From Gemmatimonadota bacterium (GTDB lineage: Bacteria > Gemmatimonadota > Gemmatimonadetes > Gemmatimonadales > Gemmatimonadaceae): 53,478 nt of DNA. The translations under genes were made by a program, and so were the position numbers. A model generated the notes under the pieces. It was not told where the DNA came from, ran no database searches, and worked only from the letters and a program-made list of their open reading frames with translations. This document shows, in pieces, positions 6,988 through 15,887 of this stretch. Each line of letters begins with the position of its first letter. Positions within the stretch are counted from its first letter, which is position 1. The stretch spans positions 136,180-189,657 of the forward strand of contig PMEM01000021.1 in assembly GCA_003155795.1 (NCBI GenBank), written 5' to 3'.

Positions 6988-9282
6988 ATGCTCCGAATGC
7001 CGCTACGGTCCAGTGTTCTAGCCGCATATCTGTCGGCGATAATTGTGTGCGGCACCGGGTGGCTGGCGTACCGGAGCGTCGCGCAGGCGGCTCTCGGTAC
7101 GGCCGTGTCCCGACACAACCTGACGCTCATGGAAGAGGTCCGGGCGGTAGGCAACCGGATGAGCGAGGCCAACCTGGCTGAGCGGGACCTCAGCGCCACC
7201 GGCGACTCGCATTACGCGGCTACCTATACGGTGGCAGCGGAAGGGGCACTCCGATCGCTCTCCGCCCTTCGCGATGATGCCTCATCGTACTCGGACATTG
7301 CCTCGCGCATGGATTCGCTAGGCTACTTCGTGCGATTGCGAATCGCCGAACTCGATGGCCGAGTGAATACGCCACCGTCACAACGAACGAAACCTGGTAC
7401 TCAGGAAGTCGTCTCGGAACGAGCAAATCAATCCCAACTCAAGATTGATCAGCTGCTCACGGCGATCTCTGCGGCCATTCAGCGTTCGGGTGCAGGGACC
7501 GATGCGGCTGCACGCGCCCAGGAAAACGTCTTGAATCTCGTGATTGTGGCCGCTGCCGCGCTTGCCATTCTCCTCGTCATGGTTGTGACCCTCATGCACG
7601 CGCGAAGTGTCGTCGCGCAACGGCGCACGGCCACAGAGATGGCGAATCAGGCGCTACAGCTGCAGTTCCAGGCAAACGAATTGACGGCGGCCAATCGCGA
7701 TCTTGAGAACGCTACACGTGAAATGCATCGGCAGGGTGTTGAAGCTGAGCGAAGTGAAACTCGGCTTGCAGGAATCCTCGGATCTGCAACAGACGCAGTC
7801 GTCTCGTTTGGCGACGAGGAATCCATCGTATATCTGAACGCTGCCGCGCGCCGGCTTTTCGGAATGGAAGAGGCAGTGATTCCAGGGGCGCACATTCTGA
7901 GTGTTGTGAGTGGCCGCAGCGTGGCGGTGTTCGAAGAGCACATGCTGGCTGCGCGTCAATCCGCACACAATGGCGCCACGATCCCGGAGGTATGGGACAC
8001 ACTTATTGTGCGTCCTGATGGCGACGAGGTACCGGTAGAGATTTCCATGGCATACGCGCGAACCGGCAAGGAGGGACTTTTCACAGCAGTACTTCGAGAC
8101 GTGACGCGCCAACGCCAGTTTGAAGAGGAATTTCGGCAGGCACAAAAGATGGAAGCCGTGGGACGGCTTGCCGGCGGCATCGCGCATGATTTCAACAATC
8201 TGCTCACTGTAATCGGTGCATCGAGCGATTTTCTGCTGCACGATCTACGCGGCCAGCCCACGTCGCTTTTGGCGGATGTGAAGGAGATCAAGGCCGCGAC
8301 AAACCGTGCGGCTACGCTCACACGTCAGTTGCTGGCGTTCAGCCGACGGCAACTCGTGAAGCCGCAGCTGCTGGACCTGAATGCGGTCGTTCGCGAAATG
8401 GAAACGATGCTGCGCCGACTGATCGGCGAGGATACCACCCTGACGACCGAATACACCGACGACATCGGGATAATCAACCTCGATCGCGGACAGCTCGAGC
8501 AGGTTGTGCTCAACCTTGTCGTCAACGCGCGTGACGCGATGCCGGGCGGCGGTACGATCAGACTCTGTACGGGGATTGAGCCGCGCGAGTCACATGACAC
8601 CGCGGCATCTGCGACGGAATCCGTTACACTCACAGTCGCGGATGCCGGTGTTGGGCTCGACGAACAGACTCGTGCGCGCATCTTTGAGCCGTTCTTCACT
8701 ACAAAGGAGCAGGGTAAGGGGACCGGACTTGGCCTTTCCACCGTGTACGGGATCGTGAAGGCATCCGGTGGCGAAATCATTGTCGAGAGCAAGCTCGGTG
8801 TGGGAACTGAGTTCCGGCTCAAATTTCCGCGCCATGAGGAGCCATCGGCGATACCGCCGATTGAGTCAATCGAGCCAGATTCGGCGCGAGGTTACGAAAC
8901 AGTTCTCGTCGTGGAAGACGAGGAGCCACTACGACGCCTGACGCGGCGTATCCTCGAGAGCCGCGGCTACTTCGTGCTGGACGCCCCCGACGGTGCGGAA
9001 GCGATAGCGTTGCTGGCCTCCACGGAGAGTCGTGTGCACCTGGTGCTTACGGACGTAGTGATGCCGGGGATGAGCGGCCGCGAGTTGGCCGAGCGGCTGC
9101 TGCCGGTCTATCCATGGCTGCGCGTGTTGTTCATGTCCGGCTATACGGAGGATATGATGCTGCAACATCGTGTATCTGAACTCGGGATCACACTTCTGGA
9201 GAAGCCATTCACTGGGGACCAGCTGGCGATGGCCGTGAGAAGCACGCTTGACCGGGTAGCCGAGGCGCCGGTGACGGCTTAA
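6988..9282 (+). CDS. hybrid sensor histidine kinase with PAS and receiver domains
   Basis: A 764-aa inner-membrane kinase. TM1 is at about 8-28, a helical periplasmic CHASE3-like sensor at about 30-172, TM2 at about 178-201, then a coiled coil (210-255), a PAS domain (about 256-375, ending LRDVTRQRQFEEE), and HisKA with phospho-acceptor His400 in GGIAHDFNN. The ATPase domain has N-box NLVVNARDAM, G1 DAGVGL, FEPFFTTK and GKGTGLGL. A C-terminal receiver starts near VLVVEDEEP, with acceptor Asp689 in LTDVVMPG and Lys in LEKPFT. This is the architecture of hybrid kinases that relay to a separate partner. No cognate regulator gene is adjacent; the signal is unknown. Confidence 0.94.
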   Translation: MLRMPLRSSVLAAYLSAIIVCGTGWLAYRSVAQAALGTAVSRHNLTLMEEVRAVGNRMSEANLAERDLSATGDSHYAATYTVAAEGALRSLSALRDDASSYSDIASRMDSLGYFVRLRIAELDGRVNTPPSQRTKPGTQEVVSERANQSQLKIDQLLTAISAAIQRSGAGTDAAARAQENVLNLVIVAAAALAILLVMVVTLMHARSVVAQRRTATEMANQALQLQFQANELTAANRDLENATREMHRQGVEAERSETRLAGILGSATDAVVSFGDEESIVYLNAAARRLFGMEEAVIPGAHILSVVSGRSVAVFEEHMLAARQSAHNGATIPEVWDTLIVRPDGDEVPVEISMAYARTGKEGLFTAVLRDVTRQRQFEEEFRQAQKMEAVGRLAGGIAHDFNNLLTVIGASSDFLLHDLRGQPTSLLADVKEIKAATNRAATLTRQLLAFSRRQLVKPQLLDLNAVVREMETMLRRLIGEDTTLTTEYTDDIGIINLDRGQLEQVVLNLVVNARDAMPGGGTIRLCTGIEPRESHDTAASATESVTLTVADAGVGLDEQTRARIFEPFFTTKEQGKGTGLGLSTVYGIVKASGGEIIVESKLGVGTEFRLKFPRHEEPSAIPPIESIEPDSARGYETVLVVEDEEPLRRLTRRILESRGYFVLDAPDGAEAIALLASTESRVHLVLTDVVMPGMSGRELAERLLPVYPWLRVLFMSGYTEDMMLQHRVSELGITLLEKPFTGDQLAMAVRSTLDRVAEAPVTA

Positions 9283-9432
9283 GGCGGAGCCGGGGGTGCT
9301 GTGTCCCGAACATCCGGCGTGTTTGCAGCGGAACAACACGGTCTGCCGTACTTTCGTAGGCGGGGTGAAGTGCAGGTCGGCTGGTGAGCCGGTCGAGTGC
9401 GCCCTGCAGTAATCCTTCTACCCGAACGGACA

Positions 9433-12400
9433 ATGCATCTCTCGCGATGGCTTCGGATTCTCCCAATCACGGCTGCAGGTCTCGCGGCCCCTCTGGCGGC
9501 CCAGGCGCAGTCAGGGGCACCATCGTCAGCTTCGGAGCTCGACGCTGCCTCGGTGGCCGGCTTCAAATGGCGAAATATCGGGCCGGCAAATGTCGACGGC
9601 CGGGTAACGGCGATCGCCGGGATCGGTGCGCCATCGCGTACGTATTACGTTGGAGGCGCCGCAGGCGGTGTCTGGAAGACAACGAATGCCGGTACCACAT
9701 TCGAGGCGCTGTTCCAGAACGAGCCGGTTGCCTCCATAGGTGACATTGCAATCGCGCCATCCGACACGAATGTCGTGTATGTGGGGACGGGTGAGGCAAA
9801 TTCCCGAAACTCCATCACGCCTGGCGCTGGAATGTTCAAGTCGGCGGACGGCGGACATACCTGGAAGTACATCGGCCTTCGCGAGACAGAAATGATTGGC
9901 CGGATCGTCGTCGATCCGCAGAATGCGAACATCGTGTACGTCGCGGCGCTCGGTCATGCCTGGGGACCGAACAAGGAACGCGGCCTGTACAAGACCACGG
10001 ACGGTGGCGCGACCTGGACGCTCAGCAAGTTCATCAGCGACAAGGCAGGGTTTGTTGACGTCGCGATGGATCCATCGGATCACAACACGCTGTATGCGTC
10101 AAGTTGGGAGCGCGTTCGCGGGCCGTACTTCCTGAACAGTGGCGGACCGGGTAGCGCGCTCTGGAAGACAACTGACGCTGGTGCAACGTGGAAGGAAGTG
10201 AAGGGCGGTGGTTTCCCGGCGACGATGAAGGGGCGCATCGGGATTGCGATTGCGCATAGCAACCCCAAGATCGTGTACGCGCTGGTGGAAGCCGACTCGC
10301 TTCCGAACCCCGTGAAGAGCACAAGCGCCAAGGGACGCCAGAAGCTTGGCAACGGTCTCTACAGATCGGAAGACGCTGGTGCAACGTGGACAAAGATGAA
10401 CGATACCGATGTGCGTCCATTCTACTATTCACAGGTGCGCGTCGATCCCCAGAATCCAGATCGGGTGTACTGGTCCTCGACTCCGGTCAACTTCTCGGAT
10501 GACGGTGGAAAGACTGTTCGTAACGCGACTGTCGGTATTCACGTGGATCATCACGCGATGTGGATCGATCCAAATGACGGAGCCCACTTTGTCGTCGGCG
10601 ACGACGGTGGCATCTCGCAGACGTGGGACCGCGGCGGCAACTACGATTTCATCAATACGTTGCCGATCGCGCAGTTCTACGCAGTGAGCTACGATATGGG
10701 AGTACCGTATCGTGTGTGCGGCGGATTGCAGGACAACGGCTCATGGTGTGGCCCGAGCCGTCGCAAGCAGGGTTCAATCACGAACGCGATGTGGTTTGTG
10801 GTTGGTGGCGGCGATGGATTCTACACGGCACAGGATCCGACCGATCCAAATACGATTTATGCAGAGTCCCAGGGCGGTGCAGTTGGCCGCTTGAACTACG
10901 CTACGGGTACCCGCAGCCAGATTCGCAAGCCATCGTATCGCGAGAATTATCTTGCTTTCGAAGACTCGATGGTCGTCACGCGCGGCGATACTACTCGCCC
11001 CGAAACGCCAGCGATGAAGCGCAGGCTCGCCGAGCTTCAAGCGCAGCAGCGCGCAGACTCGATCGAGACTGACATGCGCTTCAATTGGGAAAGCCCGTAC
11101 TTCATATCGCCGCACGCGTCATCCACGATTTACATGGGCGGCAATCGCGTTCTCAAGTCGCTCGATCGCGGCGATCACATGTTCCCTATCTCGCCAGATC
11201 TTTCGACCAGGGACACGACCAAGATCAAGATTAGTACGACAACGACGGGAGGCATCACTACTGACGCCACCGGTGCTGAAACCTATGGCACCATCACGAG
11301 TCTGGCGGAGTCTCCGATTCGTGCAGGCCTGCTGTACGCGGGTACCGATGACGGCAACGTCTGGCTGACCCGCAACGACGGCGCAACGTGGGAAAATCTT
11401 ACTGGTCGTTTCACCGGAGTTCCGAAAGGTACGGAAGTCAGCCGCATAGAGCCGTCAGCATTCGACTCGGCGACATTCTATATCACGTTCGATAATCACG
11501 AGCGGAACGACTTCACGCCGTATGTCTATGTGACTACTGATTACGGCAAGACATTCCGCTCGATCGCGAACAACATCCCTACCGATGCGCCGAACTGGGT
11601 GCGCGTTATCCGCGAGGATCCCGTCAACCGCGACCTGCTGTTCCTCGGAACGGACGTTGCAGCGTACGTATCGATGGATCGTGGTGCACACTGGCAGCGA
11701 TTCATGACCGGGATGCCAACGGTGCCTGTTTATGATCTCAAGATTCAACCGCGCGATCACGAGCTGATTGCAGGTACGCACGGGCGAAGTGTCTGGATCG
11801 TGGACATCGCCCCGCTTGAGCAGATGAAGGACGCAGACGCCCGTGGTACTGGCACACACTTCTTTGCGCCGTCGACCGCTTTCCAGTGGGGAGAGCCGCC
11901 GGTTGAAGGACAGGAGACAGGGCACAAGCTCTTCGAGGGGACGAGCGTTCCTTACGGTGCGCAGTTCACGTATCGTCTGGCGCCCGGCACGCGCGACACG
12001 GTCAAGTTCACAGTAACGAATGCGGCGGGTGACACTCTCGCAACTGTGGACGGCGCACGTGCATCTCGCACGGCTATCAACCGTGTGTACTGGGATTTCC
12101 GCACACGTTCCGCTCCAGTGCCGCTATCACCAGCGCAACGGCGTGATAGCGTTCGTTACGTCGCCCGCGTCGACTTTGTAATCGACTCGATGACGAAGGC
12201 GGGCGGCAATGCAGCGTCGCTTGCACGGATCAAGGAGCAGCTGCTCGGAGCCGGTGGCGGCCGCGGCGGGTTTGGGTTCGGTCGGCCGGCGTCGACGGGT
12301 GAATTTATGGCGCGGCCTGGTGAGTCGCCGCTGCCCCGTGGTGCTGGAGCAGCGGGTGGTGCGGCCGGAGTTGGTCGCGCTGGCGGGCGAGGCGCCGGCG

Positions 12401-12690
12401 GCGCCGCGGGTGGCGCTGGCGCGGCAGGTCCGATTGATCAGACGCTGTTGCGCGAGATCTCGCAGCTTGTCCGTATCCCGGGTAGCAGCTACCCATCGTT
12501 TGGTCGGGGGGGCGGCGGCGGTGGTCGTGGTGCCGCAGCACTGGCCGGTACGGGCGACTACCTGGTAACAATGACGGTAGGCAGCCACGTCGAGCGACAG
12601 ACCGTGCACGTACAGCGGATGCCGGGCCTGGACGACGATACCAACGGCGGCTTCTTCAGCGAGGAGAAGGACGACGACGGCAATCCCTAG
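9433..12690 (+). CDS. secreted VPS10/sortilin-type BNR-repeat protein (copy 1)
   Basis: A 1085-aa exported protein with a Sec signal peptide (residues 1-27, ending LAAQAQ). It is followed by many repeats of the type DGGxTW / DAGATW preceded by VYVG or IVYA strands, characteristic of sialidase-like/VPS10 beta-propellers. Two propellers seem likely, with a C-terminal region containing HFFAP...FRWGEPP-like strands and a Gly/Ala-rich tail. Family members are annotated as exo-sialidase-like or glycosyl-hydrolase-like, but catalytic activity is not established here; binding or peptidase-associated roles are equally possible. ATG 9433 is chosen because it gives a clean signal peptide; GTG 9397 would add 12 residues. 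It is a paralogue of the gene at 24970-28188. Confidence 0.88.
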   Translation: MHLSRWLRILPITAAGLAAPLAAQAQSGAPSSASELDAASVAGFKWRNIGPANVDGRVTAIAGIGAPSRTYYVGGAAGGVWKTTNAGTTFEALFQNEPVASIGDIAIAPSDTNVVYVGTGEANSRNSITPGAGMFKSADGGHTWKYIGLRETEMIGRIVVDPQNANIVYVAALGHAWGPNKERGLYKTTDGGATWTLSKFISDKAGFVDVAMDPSDHNTLYASSWERVRGPYFLNSGGPGSALWKTTDAGATWKEVKGGGFPATMKGRIGIAIAHSNPKIVYALVEADSLPNPVKSTSAKGRQKLGNGLYRSEDAGATWTKMNDTDVRPFYYSQVRVDPQNPDRVYWSSTPVNFSDDGGKTVRNATVGIHVDHHAMWIDPNDGAHFVVGDDGGISQTWDRGGNYDFINTLPIAQFYAVSYDMGVPYRVCGGLQDNGSWCGPSRRKQGSITNAMWFVVGGGDGFYTAQDPTDPNTIYAESQGGAVGRLNYATGTRSQIRKPSYRENYLAFEDSMVVTRGDTTRPETPAMKRRLAELQAQQRADSIETDMRFNWESPYFISPHASSTIYMGGNRVLKSLDRGDHMFPISPDLSTRDTTKIKISTTTTGGITTDATGAETYGTITSLAESPIRAGLLYAGTDDGNVWLTRNDGATWENLTGRFTGVPKGTEVSRIEPSAFDSATFYITFDNHERNDFTPYVYVTTDYGKTFRSIANNIPTDAPNWVRVIREDPVNRDLLFLGTDVAAYVSMDRGAHWQRFMTGMPTVPVYDLKIQPRDHELIAGTHGRSVWIVDIAPLEQMKDADARGTGTHFFAPSTAFQWGEPPVEGQETGHKLFEGTSVPYGAQFTYRLAPGTRDTVKFTVTNAAGDTLATVDGARASRTAINRVYWDFRTRSAPVPLSPAQRRDSVRYVARVDFVIDSMTKAGGNAASLARIKEQLLGAGGGRGGFGFGRPASTGEFMARPGESPLPRGAGAAGGAAGVGRAGGRGAGGAAGGAGAAGPIDQTLLREISQLVRIPGSSYPSFGRGGGGGGRGAAALAGTGDYLVTMTVGSHVERQTVHVQRMPGLDDDTNGGFFSEEKDDDGNP
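12247..12540 (+). repeat. Gly/Ala/Arg-rich low-complexity coding tract
   Basis: Within the C-terminal part of the first VPS10-type protein, the coding sequence turns into GGC/GGT/GCG-rich codons. They encode stretches such as GGGRGGFGFG, AGRAGGRGAGGAAGG-like runs and GRGGGGGGRGAA. The tract splits what looks like a folded C-terminal domain, because a predicted strand-rich segment (TLLREISQLVRIPG, then GDYLVTMTVG) continues inside and after it. The second VPS10 copy lacks this tract. Confidence 0.8.
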
Positions 12691-12721
12691 GACTCGCGGT
12701 TAGGGTCCGCACGGACTACGA

Positions 12722-12758
12722 GAGGGAGGGGCCGGCCCCGGGCCGGAGCCCCTCCCTC
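12722..12758 (+). terminator. strong GC hairpin after the VPS10 gene, no T-run
   Basis: GAGGGAGGGGC (12722-12732) pairs perfectly with GCCCCTCCCTC (12748-12758). The enclosed CGGCCCCGGGCCG extends the structure. It begins 32 bp after the stop codon. There is no run of T on either side, so it may act as an RNA 3'-end stabiliser or a terminator of non-classical type. Confidence 0.5.
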
Positions 12759-12776
12759 GATTCCGGATATTGGGTC

Positions 12777-12804
12777 TTGCGCATTCCAGCCAGGCGCATA
12801 AATT
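12777..12804 (+). promoter_or_regulatory. candidate promoter for the csp leader
   Basis: TTGCGC (12777-12782), a 16-bp spacer, then TAAATT (12799-12804) resemble a sigma-70 promoter. Transcription would start near 12811 and give a leader of about 200 nt before the cold-shock gene, a long leader being common for csp genes. The match is moderate; mapping of the 5' end has not been done. Confidence 0.35.
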
Positions 12805-12852
12805 ATTAAGTGCGACGCGTGCATTCGTGTACGACAAGTTCCCATACATCTT

Positions 12853-12913
12853 GGAGCCTGGTATTGCAGGCTCCTTTTTGGTGTCCGGCGTTGCAATCAG
12901 ACGAAAGTCTGAT
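12853..12913 (+). terminator. intrinsic terminator plus GAAA-loop hairpin in the csp leader
   Basis: GGAGCCTG (12853-12860) and CAGGCTCC (12867-12874) form a perfect 8-bp stem with loop GTATTG, followed directly by TTTTT (12875-12879), a textbook Rho-independent terminator. Seventeen bases later ATCAGAC (12896-12902) and GTCTGAT (12907-12913) form a second perfect stem closed by a GAAA tetraloop. Both lie between the candidate promoter and the cold-shock start. The terminator could end the VPS10 transcript, define a small RNA of about 70 nt, or act as an attenuator for csp. Confidence 0.75.
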
Positions 12914-13009
12914 CCGGGCAAGGATTCCCCTCGTGAGGGCGCATTTCACGAACACTACTCATGGTCGATTGGCATACCCTTCCCGACCAAAACAAGCAAA
13001 GGAAAACGC

Positions 13010-13219
13010 ATGCGTACGACCGGTACTGTAAAGTGGTTCAACGACGCGAAGGGCTTCGGTTTCATCACGCCCGAGAATGGTACGAAGGACTGCTTCGTTC
13101 ATCATTCAGCGATTGGTGGATCCGGCTTCAAGACTCTCGCTGAAGGCGAGCGCGTCGAGTTCGAGATCGTGCAGGGTCAGAAGGGCCCCGCGGCCGAGAA
13201 CGTAACGAAGATCGGCTAG
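13010..13219 (+). CDS. cold-shock protein (CspA family)
   Basis: A 69-aa single-domain nucleic-acid chaperone. RNP1 is KGFGFI and RNP2 is the CFVHHSAI segment (usual form VFVHFSAI, so Cys replaces Val and His replaces Phe). The start [14 protein letters not shown] is classical. ATG 13010 gives the normal length and is preceded by GGAAAACGC; the frame remains open upstream through the leader, but that part is not protein-like. The gene is probably monocistronic, bounded by a terminator at 13242-13280 and a leader with hairpins. Such proteins melt RNA structure, including their own leaders in some species. Confidence 0.95.
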   Translation: MRTTGTVKWFNDAKGFGFITPENGTKDCFVHHSAIGGSGFKTLAEGERVEFEIVQGQKGPAAENVTKIG

Positions 13220-13241
13220 TAGTTCGAGCCACTTTTCGATA

Positions 13242-13280
13242 GAAAGGCCAGATCGCATTGCGGTCTGGCCTTTCTTGTTT
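13242..13280 (+). terminator. Rho-independent terminator after csp
   Basis: GAAAGGCCAGA (13242-13252) pairs perfectly with TCTGGCCTTTC (13264-13274) across an 11-nt loop and is followed by TTGTTT. It begins 22 bp after the csp stop codon. Confidence 0.88.
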
Positions 13281-13386
13281 CTGTGCGATTACTATCGGCA
13301 TCCCGCCGAAAGTCGTTGCACCGCCGGGCGATCCATTCGGGATCGACCCGCAGTGAACGGAACTACCAATAACGGATTAATCAAAC

Positions 13387-13956
13387 ATGTCCAATTCCAG
13401 ACTACTGATAGCGCTTGCGTCCATTGCTGCGCTAGGCGCGTGTTCGCAATCGGCCAGATCTGCCGATAGCACCGCGACGACTGTTACGACTACTGCGCAC
13501 GCGATTGTGAACGATTCGACGGGCAAGCAGCTCGCGACGGCTACTTTCACGCAGGATAGCACGGGCAGCGTGCATGTTGAAGTGCATGCTCAGGGCCTTA
13601 CGCCCGGCGAACACGGCGTGCACTTCCACGCGGTCGGAACTTGCACGGCGCCGACATTTGCGTCCGCCGGCGGTCACTTCAACCCCGATTCCACGAAGCA
13701 TCACGGTTTGAACAATCCGGCTGGGCCACACGCCGGCGACCTTCCAAACATGCTGGTCGATTCTACGGGTAAGGCAGATTACACAGCTGTGACGAGCACG
13801 GTGTCGCTCACGCCGGGCGCGAAGAGTCTCCTTGATACCGATGGCAGTGCGCTTGTCATCCACGCGACAGCAGACGACAACATGAGCGATCCGGCGGGCA
13901 ACGCCGGCGGACGGATCGGTTGCGGTGTCATCCAGTCGGGACCAGCTTCCGCCTGA
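13387..13956 (+). CDS. sodC: Cu/Zn superoxide dismutase, lipoprotein
   Basis: Periplasmic enzyme that dismutates superoxide. The 189-aa product has a lipoprotein signal ending ALGAC with acylated Cys19. Metal ligands are all present: copper His79, His81 (GVHFHAVGTC), bridging His97 (GGHFNP), zinc His105/106, His115 and Asp118 (HAGDLPN), and copper His159 (LVIHATADD). The structural disulfide pair Cys86/Cys179 is also present. The segment between signal and domain is Ser/Thr-rich. It is flanked by terminators on both sides, so it is likely transcribed alone. It protects the envelope from external superoxide. Confidence 0.97.
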   Translation: MSNSRLLIALASIAALGACSQSARSADSTATTVTTTAHAIVNDSTGKQLATATFTQDSTGSVHVEVHAQGLTPGEHGVHFHAVGTCTAPTFASAGGHFNPDSTKHHGLNNPAGPHAGDLPNMLVDSTGKADYTAVTSTVSLTPGAKSLLDTDGSALVIHATADDNMSDPAGNAGGRIGCGVIQSGPASA

Positions 13957-13998
13957 TACCGAGGTCGTCAGTGATCCGGGCGTGCCGGGTCGAGTAAG

Positions 13999-14036
13999 GA
14001 AGGCGGCGGTGCCAGGTGGCGCAGCCGCCTTCTTCG
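13999..14036 (+). terminator. hairpin terminator after sodC
   Basis: GAAGGCGGC (13999-14007) pairs with GCCGCCTTC (14024-14032), with a 16-nt loop and a short T-containing tail TTCG. It lies 43 bp after the sodC stop. Confidence 0.65.
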
Positions 14037-14127
14037 CATCTGAATCGTTGCGATAGTAGCGGGAGACAAGCAAATCCCTAAGATTGTATAAGAGATCAGA
14101 AGTAACCCGTACCATGAACCTATCGAC

Positions 14128-15810
14128 ATGAAGATCACACTACTGGCGTCAGCCTCGATCGCCCTGCTGATGTTTGCAGCATCCGCCCCAAGTGCCTCGG
14201 CGCAACGCGACAGCGCTCGAGTCTTTACCCACGCGGACACGCTCCGTGGCAGTAACACTCCCGAGCGCGCATGGTGGGACGTGACGTTTTACGACCTTCA
14301 CGTCACGGTCAATCCGTCGGACAGCAGCATCAGCGGACGCAATGGCATCACGTACCGCGTGCTGCACCCAGCGCGCGAGATGCAGATCGATCTACAGGTG
14401 CCGCTCGAAGTTGATAGCATGGTGCAGGATGGGAAAACACTCACATACCGGCGTGATGGCAATGCGTTCTTCACTACACTCCGCACGCCGCAGAAAGTTG
14501 GAAGCAGCCGAACGGTGACGGTCTATTACCACGGAAGACCACGCGTTGCAAAACGAGCTCCGTGGGACGGCGGATTCGTATGGGCGCGCGACACCGCTGG
14601 AAATGACTGGATTGCGACAGCCGTGGAGGGATTGGGCGCGAGCGCATTCTGGCCGAACAAGGATCTCGAATCCGATGAGCCCGACAGTCAGCGAATCGCC
14701 ATCACGGTTCCATCGAGCCTGATAGACGTATCAAACGGGAGATTGCGCAGCACAACGCAAAATCCCGACGGCACAACGACTTATGAGTGGTTCGTACAGA
14801 ATCCGATCAATAACTACGACGTCGAGATCAATGCGGGCAAGTACGCGCACTTCGGCGACACGTACAAGGGTGAGGATGGCATACTCACTCTGGACTTCTG
14901 GCCGCTTGCTTACAACCTCGACAAGGCGAAAAAACAGTTCCAGCAAGCCAAGCCGATGCTTGCTTGCTTTGAACACTGGTTCGGGCCGTATCCCTGGTAC
15001 AAGGATGGGTACAAGCTCATCGAGGCGCCTCACCTCGGCATGGAGCACCAGAGTGGTGTGGCGTACGGCAATCATTATGAGAACGGTTACCTGGGGCGGG
15101 ACCTGTCCGGGACGGGCTGGGGGTTGAAATGGGACTTCATCATCGTGCACGAAAGCGCGCACGAGTGGTGGGGTAACAGCCTGACTGCCAAGGACCACGC
15201 CGACATGTGGATTCACGAGAGCTTCGCGAATTACGCGGAGAATCTTTACACGGAGTGTCAGGACGGAAAGGCGGCTGGCGCTGCGTATGTGATCGGAACG
15301 CGCAAGCTGATCCGCAACGACAAGCCCATCGTCGGACACTTCAATGTGAATGACGAGGGTTCTGGCGACATGTACTACAAGGGTGGCAACATGCTCCATA
15401 CGATTCGGCAGATCGTCAACAACGACGAAAAGTGGCGCGGCATACTGCGCGGCCTTCAGAAGACTTTCCGGCATCAGGTTGTGAGCGGCAAGCAGGTCGA
15501 GGACTACATCAGCAGCAAGGCTGGAATCGACCTGAGCAAGGTGTTCCAGGAATATCTCAATACGACGATGGTCCCGACGCTGGAGTATCGCATCAAGGGG
15601 AACGCCCTCAGCTATCGCTGGTCCAACGTGGTGCCAGGTTTTGCCATGCCGGTGCGGGTCTCACTGACGGACGGGGCGACGGCGTTCATCAAGCCGACGG
15701 AGACGTGGAAGACCGCGCAATTGAAACTCGGTTCCAACGACACGTTTCACGTGGACGAAAATTTCTACGTGAATGCCAGAAACATGGATCAGCCGGTGTC
15801 GACGCCGTAA
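14128..15810 (+). CDS. secreted M1 family zinc metallopeptidase
   Basis: Gluzincin aminopeptidase-type protein of 560 aa, exported by a Sec signal (residues 1-25, ASAPSASAQ). The zinc motif is HESAHEWW with His341, Glu342 and His345, and the third ligand Glu364 in WIHESFANY lies 18 residues after His345, exactly as in M1. The exopeptidase loop is GMEHQSG instead of GAMEN. A C-terminal beta-sandwich region follows, but the long helical domain of full-size M1 enzymes is absent. Family activity is removal of N-terminal amino acids; here it would act in the periplasm or outside. Alone between terminators; expression signals were not clear. Confidence 0.93.
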   Translation: MKITLLASASIALLMFAASAPSASAQRDSARVFTHADTLRGSNTPERAWWDVTFYDLHVTVNPSDSSISGRNGITYRVLHPAREMQIDLQVPLEVDSMVQDGKTLTYRRDGNAFFTTLRTPQKVGSSRTVTVYYHGRPRVAKRAPWDGGFVWARDTAGNDWIATAVEGLGASAFWPNKDLESDEPDSQRIAITVPSSLIDVSNGRLRSTTQNPDGTTTYEWFVQNPINNYDVEINAGKYAHFGDTYKGEDGILTLDFWPLAYNLDKAKKQFQQAKPMLACFEHWFGPYPWYKDGYKLIEAPHLGMEHQSGVAYGNHYENGYLGRDLSGTGWGLKWDFIIVHESAHEWWGNSLTAKDHADMWIHESFANYAENLYTECQDGKAAGAAYVIGTRKLIRNDKPIVGHFNVNDEGSGDMYYKGGNMLHTIRQIVNNDEKWRGILRGLQKTFRHQVVSGKQVEDYISSKAGIDLSKVFQEYLNTTMVPTLEYRIKGNALSYRWSNVVPGFAMPVRVSLTDGATAFIKPTETWKTAQLKLGSNDTFHVDENFYVNARNMDQPVSTP

Positions 15811-15840
15811 TCGGCGATTTGCGGCTTTAATTCACGTCAA

Positions 15841-15885
15841 TAAAAAGCGGGGTTGAGGAGATATCTCTTCAACCCCGCCGGTAGT
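15841..15885. terminator. bidirectional terminator between convergent genes
   Basis: GCGGGGTTGA (15847-15856) pairs perfectly with TCAACCCCGC (15869-15878), with an inner GAGATATCTC segment that can extend it. TAAAAA precedes the stem, giving TTTTTA for leftward transcripts, and GTAGTTTTTA follows it on the plus strand. It therefore serves both the M1 peptidase gene and the ferritin-like operon. Confidence 0.88.
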
Positions 15886-15887
15886 TT

